Assembly: GCF_009498215.1 (NCBI RefSeq) | Contig: NZ_CP043498.1 | Span: 1 to 64,000 of the forward strand | Length of the DNA stretch: 64,000 bases | Source: Rhizobium grahamii | GTDB taxonomy: Bacteria > Pseudomonadota > Alphaproteobacteria > Rhizobiales > Rhizobiaceae | Direction of reading: 5' to 3' | In this document: positions 17,287 through 25,048 of the stretch, piece after piece | Layout of the letters: the number at the start of each line of letters is the position of its first letter | How positions within the stretch are numbered: position 1 is the stretch's first letter | Program-made: the position numbers and the translations under genes | Notes under the pieces: generated by a model | Told to the model about the DNA's origin: nothing | Databases searched by the model: none | Seen by the model: the letters and a program-made list of their open reading frames with translations, nothing else

Positions 17287-18540
17287 CTACAGGAAACGAT
17301 GCGGATGGAAGGGCTTGGGATCGGCGAACGTTTCGTTGCCGGCCATCTGCTCTGCCAGTAAGCGACCGCTGGCCGGACCGAGCGTCAGGCCGTGATGCGC
17401 GTGGCCGAAATTGAACCAGAGGCCGCGATGGCGTGGCGCCGGACCGATCACCGGCCGCATATCGGGCAGGCACGGCCGCAGGCCGAGCCACGGCGTCGCT
17501 TCCACCGGCTCGCCGAGCGGGAAGAGTGCACGGGCATGTTTCTCGTCGCGGCGGAGCTGGATGGTGTTCGGGGGCGCATCGGGCGCGGCAAATTCGATGC
17601 CCGTCGTCAGCCGGATGCCATTGGCCATCGGCGCCAGCACGTAGCCGGCTTCCTCGTCGACGACGGAATGGCCAAGCGGCTGGCCCTCACTTTGTGCATA
17701 GTGTCGGTGGTAGCCGCGCTTGACCGCCAGCGGCAGCGGATAACCGAGCTTGCGGAAGATCAGCCCGGATTGCGGACCGAGGGCGACGACGACCTCGCCG
17801 GCCTCGATAGTCTCGCCTTCAACTGTTGTGATCGACCAACCGTTCTTCTCCTCGCGCAGAGCGGAGGCATTGGCCCGGACGATCTTGCCGCCGGTAGTCG
17901 TGAAGAGTTCCGCATAGGCTGCCGTCAGCGCTTGTGGGTCGGTCACCGTCTTCGGGTCGAGCCAGTGGACGCCGCCAGCGATGCTGTTGCCGCTTGTGGC
18001 AAAGGCGGGCTCCAGCGCCAGAAACTCGCTGGCGTCGAGAATGCGGATTGCCAGACCATGGGTAGACAGGCTCTCGGCTTCTGCACGGGCAGCCTCGAAA
18101 CGGCGCGGGTTCTTGTAGAACGACATCCAGCCGCGCTCGCGGATGAGGTCGGAGGCGCCGGCGCGGCCAATCAGCTTGTCGTGCTCGGTGACACTGGCTT
18201 CGATCAACGGCAACAGCGCCCGTGTCGCCTTTTCCAGATTGGTCGGCGACGAATGCCACCAGTAGCGCGCCAGCCATTTGGCGATGTGCGGCAGGTAGGC
18301 CGGGTCATAACGGACATCCGACGAATTGTTCAGCGCATATTTGACAATGGCGCCGAGCTGTCGCGGAAACGCGTAGGGAACGACGGAGGAGCGCTCGATC
18401 AGCCCGGCATTGCCGTAGCTGGTGCCGCCGCCCGGCTCGCCGCGATCGGCAAGCACGACGGACCGGCCGCGATCCTGCAAATGAATGGCCGCACTGACGC
18501 CGACAATGCCGGCACCGAGAACGAGGATGTCTGTTTTCAT
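17287..18540 (-). CDS. FAD-dependent D-amino acid dehydrogenase-like oxidoreductase (DadA family)
   Basis: The 417-residue flavoprotein of the DAO family opens with the Rossmann motif LVLGAGIVGVSAAIHLQ and the GGGTSYGNAGLIERSSVVPY segment seen in DadA-like enzymes. The C-terminal FAD contact is FNFGHAHHGLTLGPASGRLL. It probably deaminates an amino acid oxidatively and passes electrons to the respiratory chain. It lies downstream of a periplasmic amino-acid binding protein gene on the same strand, separated by a strong hairpin, which suggests uptake and catabolism together. The substrate is not determined. Confidence 0.88.
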   Translation of the reverse strand: MKTDILVLGAGIVGVSAAIHLQDRGRSVVLADRGEPGGGTSYGNAGLIERSSVVPYAFPRQLGAIVKYALNNSSDVRYDPAYLPHIAKWLARYWWHSSPTNLEKATRALLPLIEASVTEHDKLIGRAGASDLIRERGWMSFYKNPRRFEAARAEAESLSTHGLAIRILDASEFLALEPAFATSGNSIAGGVHWLDPKTVTDPQALTAAYAELFTTTGGKIVRANASALREEKNGWSITTVEGETIEAGEVVVALGPQSGLIFRKLGYPLPLAVKRGYHRHYAQSEGQPLGHSVVDEEAGYVLAPMANGIRLTTGIEFAAPDAPPNTIQLRRDEKHARALFPLGEPVEATPWLGLRPCLPDMRPVIGPAPRHRGLWFNFGHAHHGLTLGPASGRLLAEQMAGNETFADPKPFHPHRFL

Positions 18541-18560
18541 CAGATGAACTTGATCAAAGG

Positions 18561-18585
18561 GCGCGGAGGCTTTTGGCCTCCGCGC
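18561..18585 (-). terminator. Intercistronic hairpin between binding protein and dehydrogenase genes
   Basis: Perfect 10-bp arms gcgcggaggc and gcctccgcgc enclose a five-base loop. There is no real T run after it on the coding strand. It probably lowers read-through into the dehydrogenase gene, or protects the 3' end of the binding-protein mRNA, as is common behind periplasmic binding protein genes. Confidence 0.6.
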
Positions 18586-18603
18586 GATTGGATCGACAAG
18601 CGA

Positions 18604-19359
18604 TCAGTAGATGTTAAAGGGGAAATACTTCTTGGTGATCTCCTGGTACTTCCCGTTGGCGACGAGTGCGTCGATCGCCTTGTTGAAGCGCTCCTTCAGC
18701 TCGGTCTCGCCCTGGCGGATGCCGATGCCGGCCTGCGTTTCCGTGCCCGGCACGTCGCCGAGCAGCTTGCAGCAATCCTTGCCGGCCTTGTTCAGCCAGT
18801 CGACGACAACGAACTTGTCGGAGATCAGCGCGTCCATGCGGCCGTTCTGCAGGTCGGCCACAGCCTCGTCCTGCGTCGGGTACATCTTCGCTTCAGCGCC
18901 GCCCTTGGCGTAAACGTCGTTGAGGTAGTCGGCCTGCGTGGTCGAGGCCTGCGCGCCCACAACCTTGCCCTTCATGTCCTCGACGCTGACGCCCTTCAGC
19001 GGACTGTCCTTCGGTACGGCGACGGCGAGCGGCGTCGTGTAGTACTTGTTGGTGAAGTCGATCTGCTTCTTGCGCTCTTCGGTGATGCTCATCGAGGCGA
19101 CGATGGCGTCATACTTCTTGGCCAGAAGACCGGGGATGATGCCGTCCCAGTCCTGCGCGACGATCGTACACTTGGCCTTCATTTCCTCGCAAAGCGCGTT
19201 GGCCATGTCGACGTCGAGTCCCTTCAGGCTGCCGTCGGATTCGACGTAGTTGAAGGGAGGGTATGCACCCTCCGTTGCGATGCGGATCGTATCTTCGGCG
19301 GATGCGAGGTGCGTCGCTGCAAGCAAGGCAGCGGCCGCCAGGAAAATCGTCTTTCTCAT
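18604..19359 (-). CDS. Amino-acid ABC transporter substrate-binding protein (family 3)
   Basis: The product has 251 residues with a classic signal peptide (MRKTIFLAAAALLAATHLASA). The mature protein begins EDTIRIATEGAYPPFNYVE and continues with GLDVDMANALCEEMKAKC, SMSITEERKKQIDFT, and ends YQEITKKYFPFNIY. The overall pattern fits lysine/arginine/ornithine or histidine binding proteins, but specificity is not certain. The ATG at 19359 with AAGGGA upstream is the start; the longer frame to 19428 is ignored. It heads the transcription unit that includes the dehydrogenase gene, and no permease genes are adjacent. Confidence 0.9.
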   Translation of the reverse strand: MRKTIFLAAAALLAATHLASAEDTIRIATEGAYPPFNYVESDGSLKGLDVDMANALCEEMKAKCTIVAQDWDGIIPGLLAKKYDAIVASMSITEERKKQIDFTNKYYTTPLAVAVPKDSPLKGVSVEDMKGKVVGAQASTTQADYLNDVYAKGGAEAKMYPTQDEAVADLQNGRMDALISDKFVVVDWLNKAGKDCCKLLGDVPGTETQAGIGIRQGETELKERFNKAIDALVANGKYQEITKKYFPFNIY

Positions 19360-19479
19360 TGCTGTTCCCTTATTGGAATTGTTTTTGCCCAACGGTGCCG
19401 ACTTTAGCGAATCCTTATCGCTTAACAACCCCCGTGCGAGTGCGGGATCGTTCGTATCCGCCAGCCCCGGAAAACGTTC

Positions 19480-19521
19480 TTGACATCGTCGATAATCACG
19501 GATAAATTTTATCCACGATTA
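19480..19521 (+). promoter_or_regulatory. Promoter and palindromic operator of the Rrf2 gene
   Basis: A -35 box TTGACA (19480-19485), a 17-base spacer and a -10-like TAAATT (19503-19508) precede the Rrf2 gene. A palindrome at 19493-19521 covers the -10: inner arms ggataaa / tttatcc around a single central base, and outer arms taatc / gatta. This placement fits autorepression by the Rrf2 protein, which is inferred. Confidence 0.7.
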
Positions 19522-19535
19522 AAGGAGATGGTCCG

Positions 19536-20036
19536 ATGAAACTCGGTGACGGGGTAGAGCAGGCGATACACAGCGTTGCGATGCTCGCCGGCCTTTCGGA
19601 AGGCGGCGTTCTCTCCGCCGCGGCTCTGGCGGAGTTTCACGGGGTCTCGACGAGTTATCTCCTGAAGCATCTGCAGGCGCTCTCCGGCGCCGGCATCGTC
19701 AACACGGTGCCTGGGCCGAAAGGCGGGTATCGCCTTGCGAGATCGGCCGAGGACATCAGCCTTCTCGACATCGTGCTCGCGGTCGAAGGACCGGAGCCCG
19801 CGTTCCGCTGCAGCGAGATCCGTCAGCGCGGACCGAACCAGTTGCCGGGCCGCTATTTCACCAAACCATGCCAAGTCAGCGCGGCGATGCTGCGAGCCGA
19901 GCGCGTCTATCGTGCCGAACTCGCCAAGACCAGCATCGCCGACATCCTGGCGCAGCTCACTGCTGAAGACGACGGCGGTATCGCCGCCCGCGGCTGCGCC
20001 TTCCTCGAAATCAATGAACGCAGAACGGCTCGTTGA
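19536..20036 (+). CDS. Rrf2 family transcriptional regulator
   Basis: The 166-residue regulator has an N-terminal winged helix (VEQAIHSVAMLAGLSEGGVL, then LAEFHGVSTSYLLKHLQAL) and the wing PGPKGGYRLAR typical of Rrf2. Cys residues at FRCSEIR and KPCQVSA could be redox or metal sensing, but the three-Cys Fe-S set of IscR or NsrR is not present. AAAGGAGA lies upstream of the ATG. The next gene, 29 bases on, is an AhpD-like protein, a pairing seen with redox-responsive Rrf2 regulators. The palindrome over its promoter is the likely operator. Confidence 0.88.
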   Translation: MKLGDGVEQAIHSVAMLAGLSEGGVLSAAALAEFHGVSTSYLLKHLQALSGAGIVNTVPGPKGGYRLARSAEDISLLDIVLAVEGPEPAFRCSEIRQRGPNQLPGRYFTKPCQVSAAMLRAERVYRAELAKTSIADILAQLTAEDDGGIAARGCAFLEINERRTAR

Positions 20037-20065
20037 GCCCCTGAAAACCAGAAGGAGAATGAATC

Positions 20066-20527
20066 ATGCAAGCACGTTTCAACTTCGCCAAGGCATCGCC
20101 GGACGCTTACAAGGCCGTCGCAGCACTGGAGCAATATGTTCAAGAGTCGGGCCTCGAGCGCCGCTTCATCCACTTGATCAAGCTGCGTGCCTCGCAGATC
20201 AATGGCTGCGCCTACTGCGTCGACATGCACGTCAAGGAATCCCGGCACGACGGCCTTAGCGAACAGTGGATCAACCTGATGTGCGTCTGGCGTGAATCGC
20301 CTGTTTATGACGCCAAGGAACGCGCGCTGCTCGGCTGGGTCGATTCCGTCACCCGCATCGCCGAAACCGGCGCACCGGATGCCGATTTCGAAGCCCTGAA
20401 GGCGCACTTCACGGAAGAAGAGATCACCAAGATCACCGTCGCGATCGGCACCATCAACATCTGGAACCGGCTTGCTGTCGGCTTCCGCACCCAGCACCCG
20501 ATCGATAAGGCCGCACAGGCTGCCTGA
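20066..20527 (+). CDS. Carboxymuconolactone decarboxylase / AhpD-like protein
   Basis: The 153-residue all-helical protein carries the AhpD-type redox motif GCAYCVDMH, with a CxxC and nearby His, plus a preceding Glu/Lys-rich helix (FIHLIKLRASQ). Many such proteins are alkylhydroperoxidase-like and are annotated as carboxymuconolactone decarboxylase family; true lactone decarboxylation is unlikely. AAGGAG precedes the ATG. It is cotranscribed with the Rrf2 gene upstream and is probably controlled by it. Confidence 0.88.
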   Translation: MQARFNFAKASPDAYKAVAALEQYVQESGLERRFIHLIKLRASQINGCAYCVDMHVKESRHDGLSEQWINLMCVWRESPVYDAKERALLGWVDSVTRIAETGAPDADFEALKAHFTEEEITKITVAIGTINIWNRLAVGFRTQHPIDKAAQAA

Positions 20528-20541
20528 TCGACATTGCACGA

Positions 20542-20595
20542 GCTCGACCGGCGCGATGTCGGTCGAGCAGGCAGGGGTGCGTTAGTTGCACCCCT
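20542..20595. terminator. Paired hairpins between convergent genes
   Basis: Two perfect stem-loops stand side by side. Arms gctcgaccg / cggtcgagc occupy 20542-20568, and arms aggggtgc / gcacccct occupy 20573-20595. The second holds the stop codon of the minus-strand transglycosylase in its loop. No long T run follows, so bidirectional termination is probable but not certain. Confidence 0.5.
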
Positions 20596-21163
20596 GAAGC
20601 TGTTGCTGGTAGTTGGCCGCCATGCTTGCAAATCGCTGTGCGGTCTTCTGCAGCTGCGCGTTCGAGCGCCAGTCGCCGCGCATATAACCCTTCGGTCCTG
20701 AGTAATAGGCCAGATAGAGGCTGTAGGCATCGTTCAGCTGTATGCCGGTGACCTGGCTGTTCTGCGAATGATACCAGCCGATGAAATCGATCGCGTCGGC
20801 GAAGTTTGTCCGCCGTGCCGCCCAGTTGCCGGTTGCCGACTGGTAGTGATCCCAGGTGCCGTTCAGCGCCTGCGAATAGCCGTAGGCTGTCGACTGCCGC
20901 GTCCAGGGAATGAAGCCGAAGAGCTTTGTGCGCGGTGGCCGGGCGTTGGGTTGGAATCCCGATTCCACGTACATGGTTGCCATGAGGATCGGCACCGGAA
21001 CGCCGTACTTCCGCTCTGACTTTTCAGCGGCACGCTGCCAGCTGGTGAAAAGGCCGTCGCGCTGTTCGAATACGGCGCAGATGTTGCGGGTCTGGCGGGG
21101 AGCCGTGGCGCAGCTGGCAAGGAGCCCCAATAGCACAAGCGCCAGGAGGGTACGGATACGCAT
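20582..21163 (-). CDS. SLT-fold lytic transglycosylase-like lipoprotein
   Basis: The 193-residue protein has a signal peptide and lipobox LLASC near residue 18. The body has the lysozyme-like SLT fold: ILMATMYVESGFQPNARPP with the catalytic-type Glu in YVESGF, then AYGYSQALNGTWDHYQ and YLAYYSGPKGYMRGDW. It probably cleaves peptidoglycan at the outer membrane inner face. It is convergent with the AhpD-like gene. Confidence 0.85.
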   Translation of the reverse strand: MRIRTLLALVLLGLLASCATAPRQTRNICAVFEQRDGLFTSWQRAAEKSERKYGVPVPILMATMYVESGFQPNARPPRTKLFGFIPWTRQSTAYGYSQALNGTWDHYQSATGNWAARRTNFADAIDFIGWYHSQNSQVTGIQLNDAYSLYLAYYSGPKGYMRGDWRSNAQLQKTAQRFASMAANYQQQLQGCN

Positions 21164-21299
21164 TACAGGAAACCTCTCATGTCTGAGAGATTACTAACTG
21201 GTAAATCTTAATGGGCGGTTTTTAGATAAAGGCGAAGCTGTGTTCATGCAGCGGCAAGAGTCCGGCGGGCCGACAACACGCCGGCCCGAGCCAATGAAA

Positions 21300-21863
21300 T
21301 CACGCCGAGTCCGCGACCGGCTCGTAGCGCAGAATGACGGCGCCTTTGGCGGTCACCGAAGACTCGAGCAGACGAAGCGGGCATGGCTTTGAGGCGGGCT
21401 TGAAGTGTGGATTGCCACCGCCGAGGATAACCGGTACGAGGCAAACCCGGATCTCGTCGACGAGACCTTCCTTGAGGAGCGAATCCGCAAGTTCGGCGCT
21501 GCCGAAGATGAAGATGGTCTTTCCGTCTTCCGCTTTCAATTTCCGGAGTTCCGACACCGGATCACGGACGACGCGCGAATTGTTCCAGTCGGCCTTCTCG
21601 ATCGTGCGGGAGACGGCGAGCTTCGCGATGCTATTCATGAACGACTTGATCGTCTCTTCTTCCTCGGCGGTCTGCCAATAGGCAGCCATGCCCTCGTAGG
21701 TCTTTCGTCCGAAAACGAGCAGATCGCCTTCTTCGCCAAGTTGCTCCGAGTAACGTTCGAGTTCCGGACCCCAGGCAAGATTGTGGAAGTCGATGTCCCA
21801 CGGCTTCGTCCCTTCGAAATAGCCGTCGAGCGTCATCAGATTCCAGACCACAAGCTTTCGCAT
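21300..21863 (-). CDS. Dihydrofolate reductase-like (RibD C-terminal domain) protein
   Basis: The 187-residue protein matches the DHFR-like RibD-C family: MRKLVVWNLMTLDGYFEG at the start, LLVFGRKTYEGMA in the middle, and the NADPH-site-like FIFGSAELADSLLKEGLVDE. Such stand-alone proteins are rarely true DHFR, and their substrates are unknown. The start at 21863 has GGAG upstream; the much longer open frame to 22361 crosses the divergent HxlR gene and is not real. It is divergent from HxlR, with repeated sequences between them. Confidence 0.88.
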   Translation of the reverse strand: MRKLVVWNLMTLDGYFEGTKPWDIDFHNLAWGPELERYSEQLGEEGDLLVFGRKTYEGMAAYWQTAEEEETIKSFMNSIAKLAVSRTIEKADWNNSRVVRDPVSELRKLKAEDGKTIFIFGSAELADSLLKEGLVDEIRVCLVPVILGGGNPHFKPASKPCPLRLLESSVTAKGAVILRYEPVADSA

Positions 21864-21891
21864 CTCCGTCTCCTCCAAACTGATTGCGTTT

Positions 21892-21939
21892 TGCAAGCAG
21901 TTGAAAGCTAGTTTGACTGATGGCAAAATGCAAGCAGTT
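21892..21939 (+). promoter_or_regulatory. Direct repeats in the DHFR-like/HxlR divergent promoter
   Basis: The 11-base sequence tgcaagcagtt occurs at 21892-21902 and at 21929-21939, starting 37 bases apart, inside an 87-base divergent intergenic region. The likely role is binding of the HxlR regulator; this is inferred from position only. Confidence 0.5.
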
Positions 21940-21950
21940 TTGGAGATGCA

Positions 21951-22526
21951 ATGGACGAGCTTCACCGATCGGGCTGCCCCATCAATCTGACGCTGGAGAT
22001 ATTGGGCGACCGATGGAGCCTGATCGTGATCCGCGACATCATGTTTGGCAACCGTCGCCATTTCCGCGAGCTGCTGCAGAATTCGCAGGAACGAATTGCG
22101 TCCAACATCCTTGCTGATCGCTTGCGGCGTCTGGTCGACCGCGGCCTGCTGACCCGCGAGGACGACCCGACCCATAAGCAGAAGGCGATCTACAGCCTGA
22201 CCGACATGGCGATCGACCTCGTTCCACTGTTTGCGCAGATGGGGGCTTGGGGGCGCAAGCATCTGCCGGTATCCGAGGAGCTGTCGATCCGCGCCGAGCT
22301 GCTGGAGAAGGGCGGTCAGACACTCTGGAACGATTTCATGGAGGAGCTGCGGGCCAAACATCTCGGCAAGCAGCTTTCGCCGGGCACACCATCGGTCCTG
22401 GCCGGCTTGACGAAGGCCTATCTCGACGTGTTGGCGAAAAAGGCCGGTTGCTCAGTCCTTGCGGAAGATGACGCTGGCGCTCCAGCCGGTCACCAGGGCC
22501 AGAAACACGGCGAAAACGCCGTATGA
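21951..22526 (+). CDS. HxlR family transcriptional regulator
   Basis: The 191-residue winged-helix regulator shows the HxlR signature: GCPINLTLEILGDRWSLIVI, then RHFRELLQ, ILADRLRRLVDRGLLTRE for the recognition helix, and YSLTDMAIDLVPLF. Residues after about 165 (AGCSVLAEDD onward) look unlike the family and are antisense to the neighbouring TIGR02186 gene. The usual stop may therefore have been lost, giving a 75-base convergent overlap. It probably controls the divergent DHFR-like gene. Confidence 0.87.
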   Translation: MDELHRSGCPINLTLEILGDRWSLIVIRDIMFGNRRHFRELLQNSQERIASNILADRLRRLVDRGLLTREDDPTHKQKAIYSLTDMAIDLVPLFAQMGAWGRKHLPVSEELSIRAELLEKGGQTLWNDFMEELRAKHLGKQLSPGTPSVLAGLTKAYLDVLAKKAGCSVLAEDDAGAPAGHQGQKHGENAV

Positions 22527-23255
22527 GATCGGCCGCTCGTGCGCGGCATCCGTGATCATCTGTTCGATCCCGGTCTTGATGACGCGTAGCGGCACCGATT
22601 TGTCGGTCACGAACTTCCCGCTCTTGAAGAGATAGGCGCGCACCGTATGGACACCGTTCGGGATGTTGGCGGGCAAACGCAGGCTCGCCTTGAAAAGGTT
22701 GGAGCTGACGAAGCGCACGCCGCTCGGATCGCGGTCGTAGAGTCCGCCTTTTTCCTGCAGCCGCCGGAACGCTTGCCGGAATTCACCGAGGTTGCTGGCA
22801 TTGCCGACAAATCCGACCGGCGACAGCGGGATGTGGTCGATGCCGATCCCCTGTTCCGTCAAGTCGAGCGGGGTGGTGATGTCATCGAGCATCCGTGAGC
22901 TCGACATCGAATAGGAATGCGGAACGGCTTCGAAGGTCATCGACCGGGTATTGATCCAGATGCCGAAGACCCGCTCTTTCCGGCGCACGGTGGCATTCTC
23001 GCGCGGGCCCTCGAGGACCACCACCACGTCATACTGACCGATCGCCAGCAACAGGCTGTCGGTGTTGGTCACCGCGCCGAAGATCGTAAGGTCGGCGCCA
23101 TGGAAATCCGAAGTGATGGCGATTTCGCTGGTCGACGTGCCGATCTCCAGCCCTTCGGCTGTTAACGCCTGCGTCGCCTGTCCGGGAAGAAGAATCTGCG
23201 CGGCGGCGATGCCGGGCAGCAGCAACAGCAGCAGAGCGGCGGCGAGAAGGCGCAT
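22452..23255 (-). CDS. TIGR02186 family exported membrane-anchored protein
   Basis: The 267-residue protein has a signal peptide (MRLLAAALLLLLLPGIAAAQ) and a C-terminal transmembrane helix (YGVFAVFLALVTGWSASVIF). The long middle is a beta-rich extracytoplasmic domain with VVVVLEGPRENATVRRKERV and a proline-rich SPVGFVGNASNLGEFRQAF segment. This fits TIGR02186, an alphaproteobacterial family of unknown function that co-occurs with TauE/SafE exporters. Its ATG overlaps the exporter's stop (ATGA). Confidence 0.8.
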   Translation of the reverse strand: MRLLAAALLLLLLPGIAAAQILLPGQATQALTAEGLEIGTSTSEIAITSDFHGADLTIFGAVTNTDSLLLAIGQYDVVVVLEGPRENATVRRKERVFGIWINTRSMTFEAVPHSYSMSSSRMLDDITTPLDLTEQGIGIDHIPLSPVGFVGNASNLGEFRQAFRRLQEKGGLYDRDPSGVRFVSSNLFKASLRLPANIPNGVHTVRAYLFKSGKFVTDKSVPLRVIKTGIEQMITDAAHERPISYGVFAVFLALVTGWSASVIFRKD

Positions 23256-24178
23256 CAGTTCCCGCCTCCCATCACGACGGAATAGATGTCGGCCGGCGTT
23301 ACGACGAGAGCAACGGCAAGACGAAGGCCGACGGCAAGGACAAGGAGGCCGAGCAGGGCGCGCAGTTGCTCACCGCGCAGCTTCTGGCCGACCCGCACGC
23401 CGTATTGCGCCCCGATCACGCCGGCGATCATCAGAATGAGCGCGAGCACGATGTCGACGGAAAAGTTTGTCGCGGCCTGGACGACCGTGGTGTAGGCGGT
23501 GACGAAAATGATCTGGAAGAGAGACGTGCCGACCACGACGTTGGTCGGAATCCGCAGCAGATAGATCATCGCGGGAACCATGATGAAGCCGCCGCCGACG
23601 CCCATGACCGAGGTGAGGATGCCGATCGCAAAGCCCAGCGCCACGATCGGTATGACGCTCAGGAAGATCTTCGACTTCTTGAAGCGCATCTTCAGCGGCA
23701 GACGGTGAACCCAGTGATGGTGTCCGGGCTTGCGCGCGGCCGGCGGGATGTTCTTTGCCGAGCGGCGCATCGCGTTGACGCTCTCGAGCAGCATCAGTGC
23801 ACCGACGGTGCCGAGGAAAACGACGTAGAGCAGCGAGATGAAGAGGTCGAGCTGGCCGATCCGCCGCAAGAGCGAGAAGATCCAGATGCCCACGGTAGCC
23901 CCCGTCAGACCGCCGACAAGCAGGACGGCGCCGAGCTTGACGTCAAGCGTTCCTCGCCGGAAGTGCGTGATCGCGCCTGATATGGAGGACGCGACGACTT
24001 GGTTTGCCCCGGTGGCAACCGCGACGACGGGAGGGATGTTGTAGAAGATCAGGAGTGGCGTGATCAGGAAGCCGCCGCCGACGCCGAACATGCCGGACAA
24101 GAAGCCCACCGCGGCGCCCATGCCGAGAATGATGAAGATGTTCACCGACAATTCTGCGATGGGCAGATAGATTGTCAC
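23255..24178 (-). CDS. Sulfite exporter TauE/SafE family protein
   Basis: The 307-residue membrane protein has about eight helices and the two TauE repeats, each opening with a glycine-rich motif: GFLSGMFGVGGGFLITPLL and GILTSVMGVGGGFIMVPAM. The family exports sulfur oxyanions or organosulfonates; the exact substrate is unknown here. It is translationally coupled to the TIGR02186 gene by a four-base ATGA overlap, so the two probably work together. Confidence 0.9.
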   Translation of the reverse strand: MTIYLPIAELSVNIFIILGMGAAVGFLSGMFGVGGGFLITPLLIFYNIPPVVAVATGANQVVASSISGAITHFRRGTLDVKLGAVLLVGGLTGATVGIWIFSLLRRIGQLDLFISLLYVVFLGTVGALMLLESVNAMRRSAKNIPPAARKPGHHHWVHRLPLKMRFKKSKIFLSVIPIVALGFAIGILTSVMGVGGGFIMVPAMIYLLRIPTNVVVGTSLFQIIFVTAYTTVVQAATNFSVDIVLALILMIAGVIGAQYGVRVGQKLRGEQLRALLGLLVLAVGLRLAVALVVTPADIYSVVMGGGN

Positions 24179-24430
24179 AGCCGACCCCGATCCCTGATCT
24201 GCCCGATCGGCAGACGCGCTCCCGTATTCCCTTCGAAAGAGGCATCATACGGCGAAATCGTTGCCATAGGCTTTCGATCAGCGACATGCGCTCCCCTCAT
24301 ATGTGAAGAATTCTGAATAATCAGGCTTTTTTAGGTTTTTAAGACAGGCTGGAGAAGCTTGCGGCACCCGTTGAATGCCGTGGGCTTCGGTCTTAGATTG
24401 CCCCGGATTTCGAACCGATTTGGGGGTAGC
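24179..24430. other. Divergent intergenic region upstream of TauE and DUF922 genes
   Basis: This 252-base region holds the promoters of both divergent genes. It has an AT-rich stretch at 24300-24345 with a T6 tract and a small inverted repeat (ctgaataatcag). No gene or known RNA seen. Confidence 0.4.
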
Positions 24431-25030
24431 GTGAAGGCAGGCGCACGAATTCTATTCATGGCGCTTCTATGCGTATTCGGGCCTGCAACGGCATCGGCGC
24501 AATGGCAGCCGTCGGAGGAGGTCCGAACCTATTCGATCTCGGGCAAGACCGGAGCCGAACTATACGGCTCGATCGGGGAACGAGGGCCTGAGGTCGGCGG
24601 CCGGGTTCGCACCATCGCGCACACGACGTTCCGATTGACCTGGCAACGGAAATACGAGCCGCGCGATGGCGCCTGCGTGCTTGCCTCCGCCAAGCCGAAG
24701 CTGGTGCTGATCTACACGCTGCCGAAACCCTCGACGTCGCTTTCCCCGGCCGTGAAGGCTAGTTGGGACACTTTTCTGAATGGCGTGCGCAAACACGAGA
24801 AGGTTCACGGCACGATCATCACCGAGATGGTCCATGACATAGAAGCGATGAGCGTGGGGTTCTCCGCGCCTGATGATCCCGATTGCCGCAAGATCCGTGT
24901 CGAGCTCACGAAACGATTGGGTGAACTCTCCGACAGGCAACGTGAACGCGGCCGCGAATTCGACCGCGTCGAGATGGGGCAGGGCGGAAACATCCAGGCC
25001 CTGATCCTGGATCTCGTGAACGGCCCCTGA
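24431..25030 (+). CDS. DUF922-type putative zinc-dependent protease
   Basis: The 199-residue protein starts at a GTG preceded by a GGGG box and has a signal peptide ending near ATASAQW. The DUF922 region includes EVRTYSISGKTGAELYGSIG, a FRLTWQRKYEP strand and the metal-binding HEKVHG motif (HExxH), followed by a second helix with acidic residues (ITEMVHDIEA). Members are predicted secreted metalloproteases; no substrate is known. It ends 18 bases from the convergent TerC-like gene. Confidence 0.82.
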   Translation: MKAGARILFMALLCVFGPATASAQWQPSEEVRTYSISGKTGAELYGSIGERGPEVGGRVRTIAHTTFRLTWQRKYEPRDGACVLASAKPKLVLIYTLPKPSTSLSPAVKASWDTFLNGVRKHEKVHGTIITEMVHDIEAMSVGFSAPDDPDCRKIRVELTKRLGELSDRQRERGREFDRVEMGQGGNIQALILDLVNGP

Positions 25031-25048
25031 AGCCCGTCCGCCGAACGA

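Noticed and set aside
17392..19407. 671-residue plus-strand frame across the dehydrogenase and binding-protein genes
   Set aside because: It crosses two real genes and the intergenic hairpin and shows no domain.
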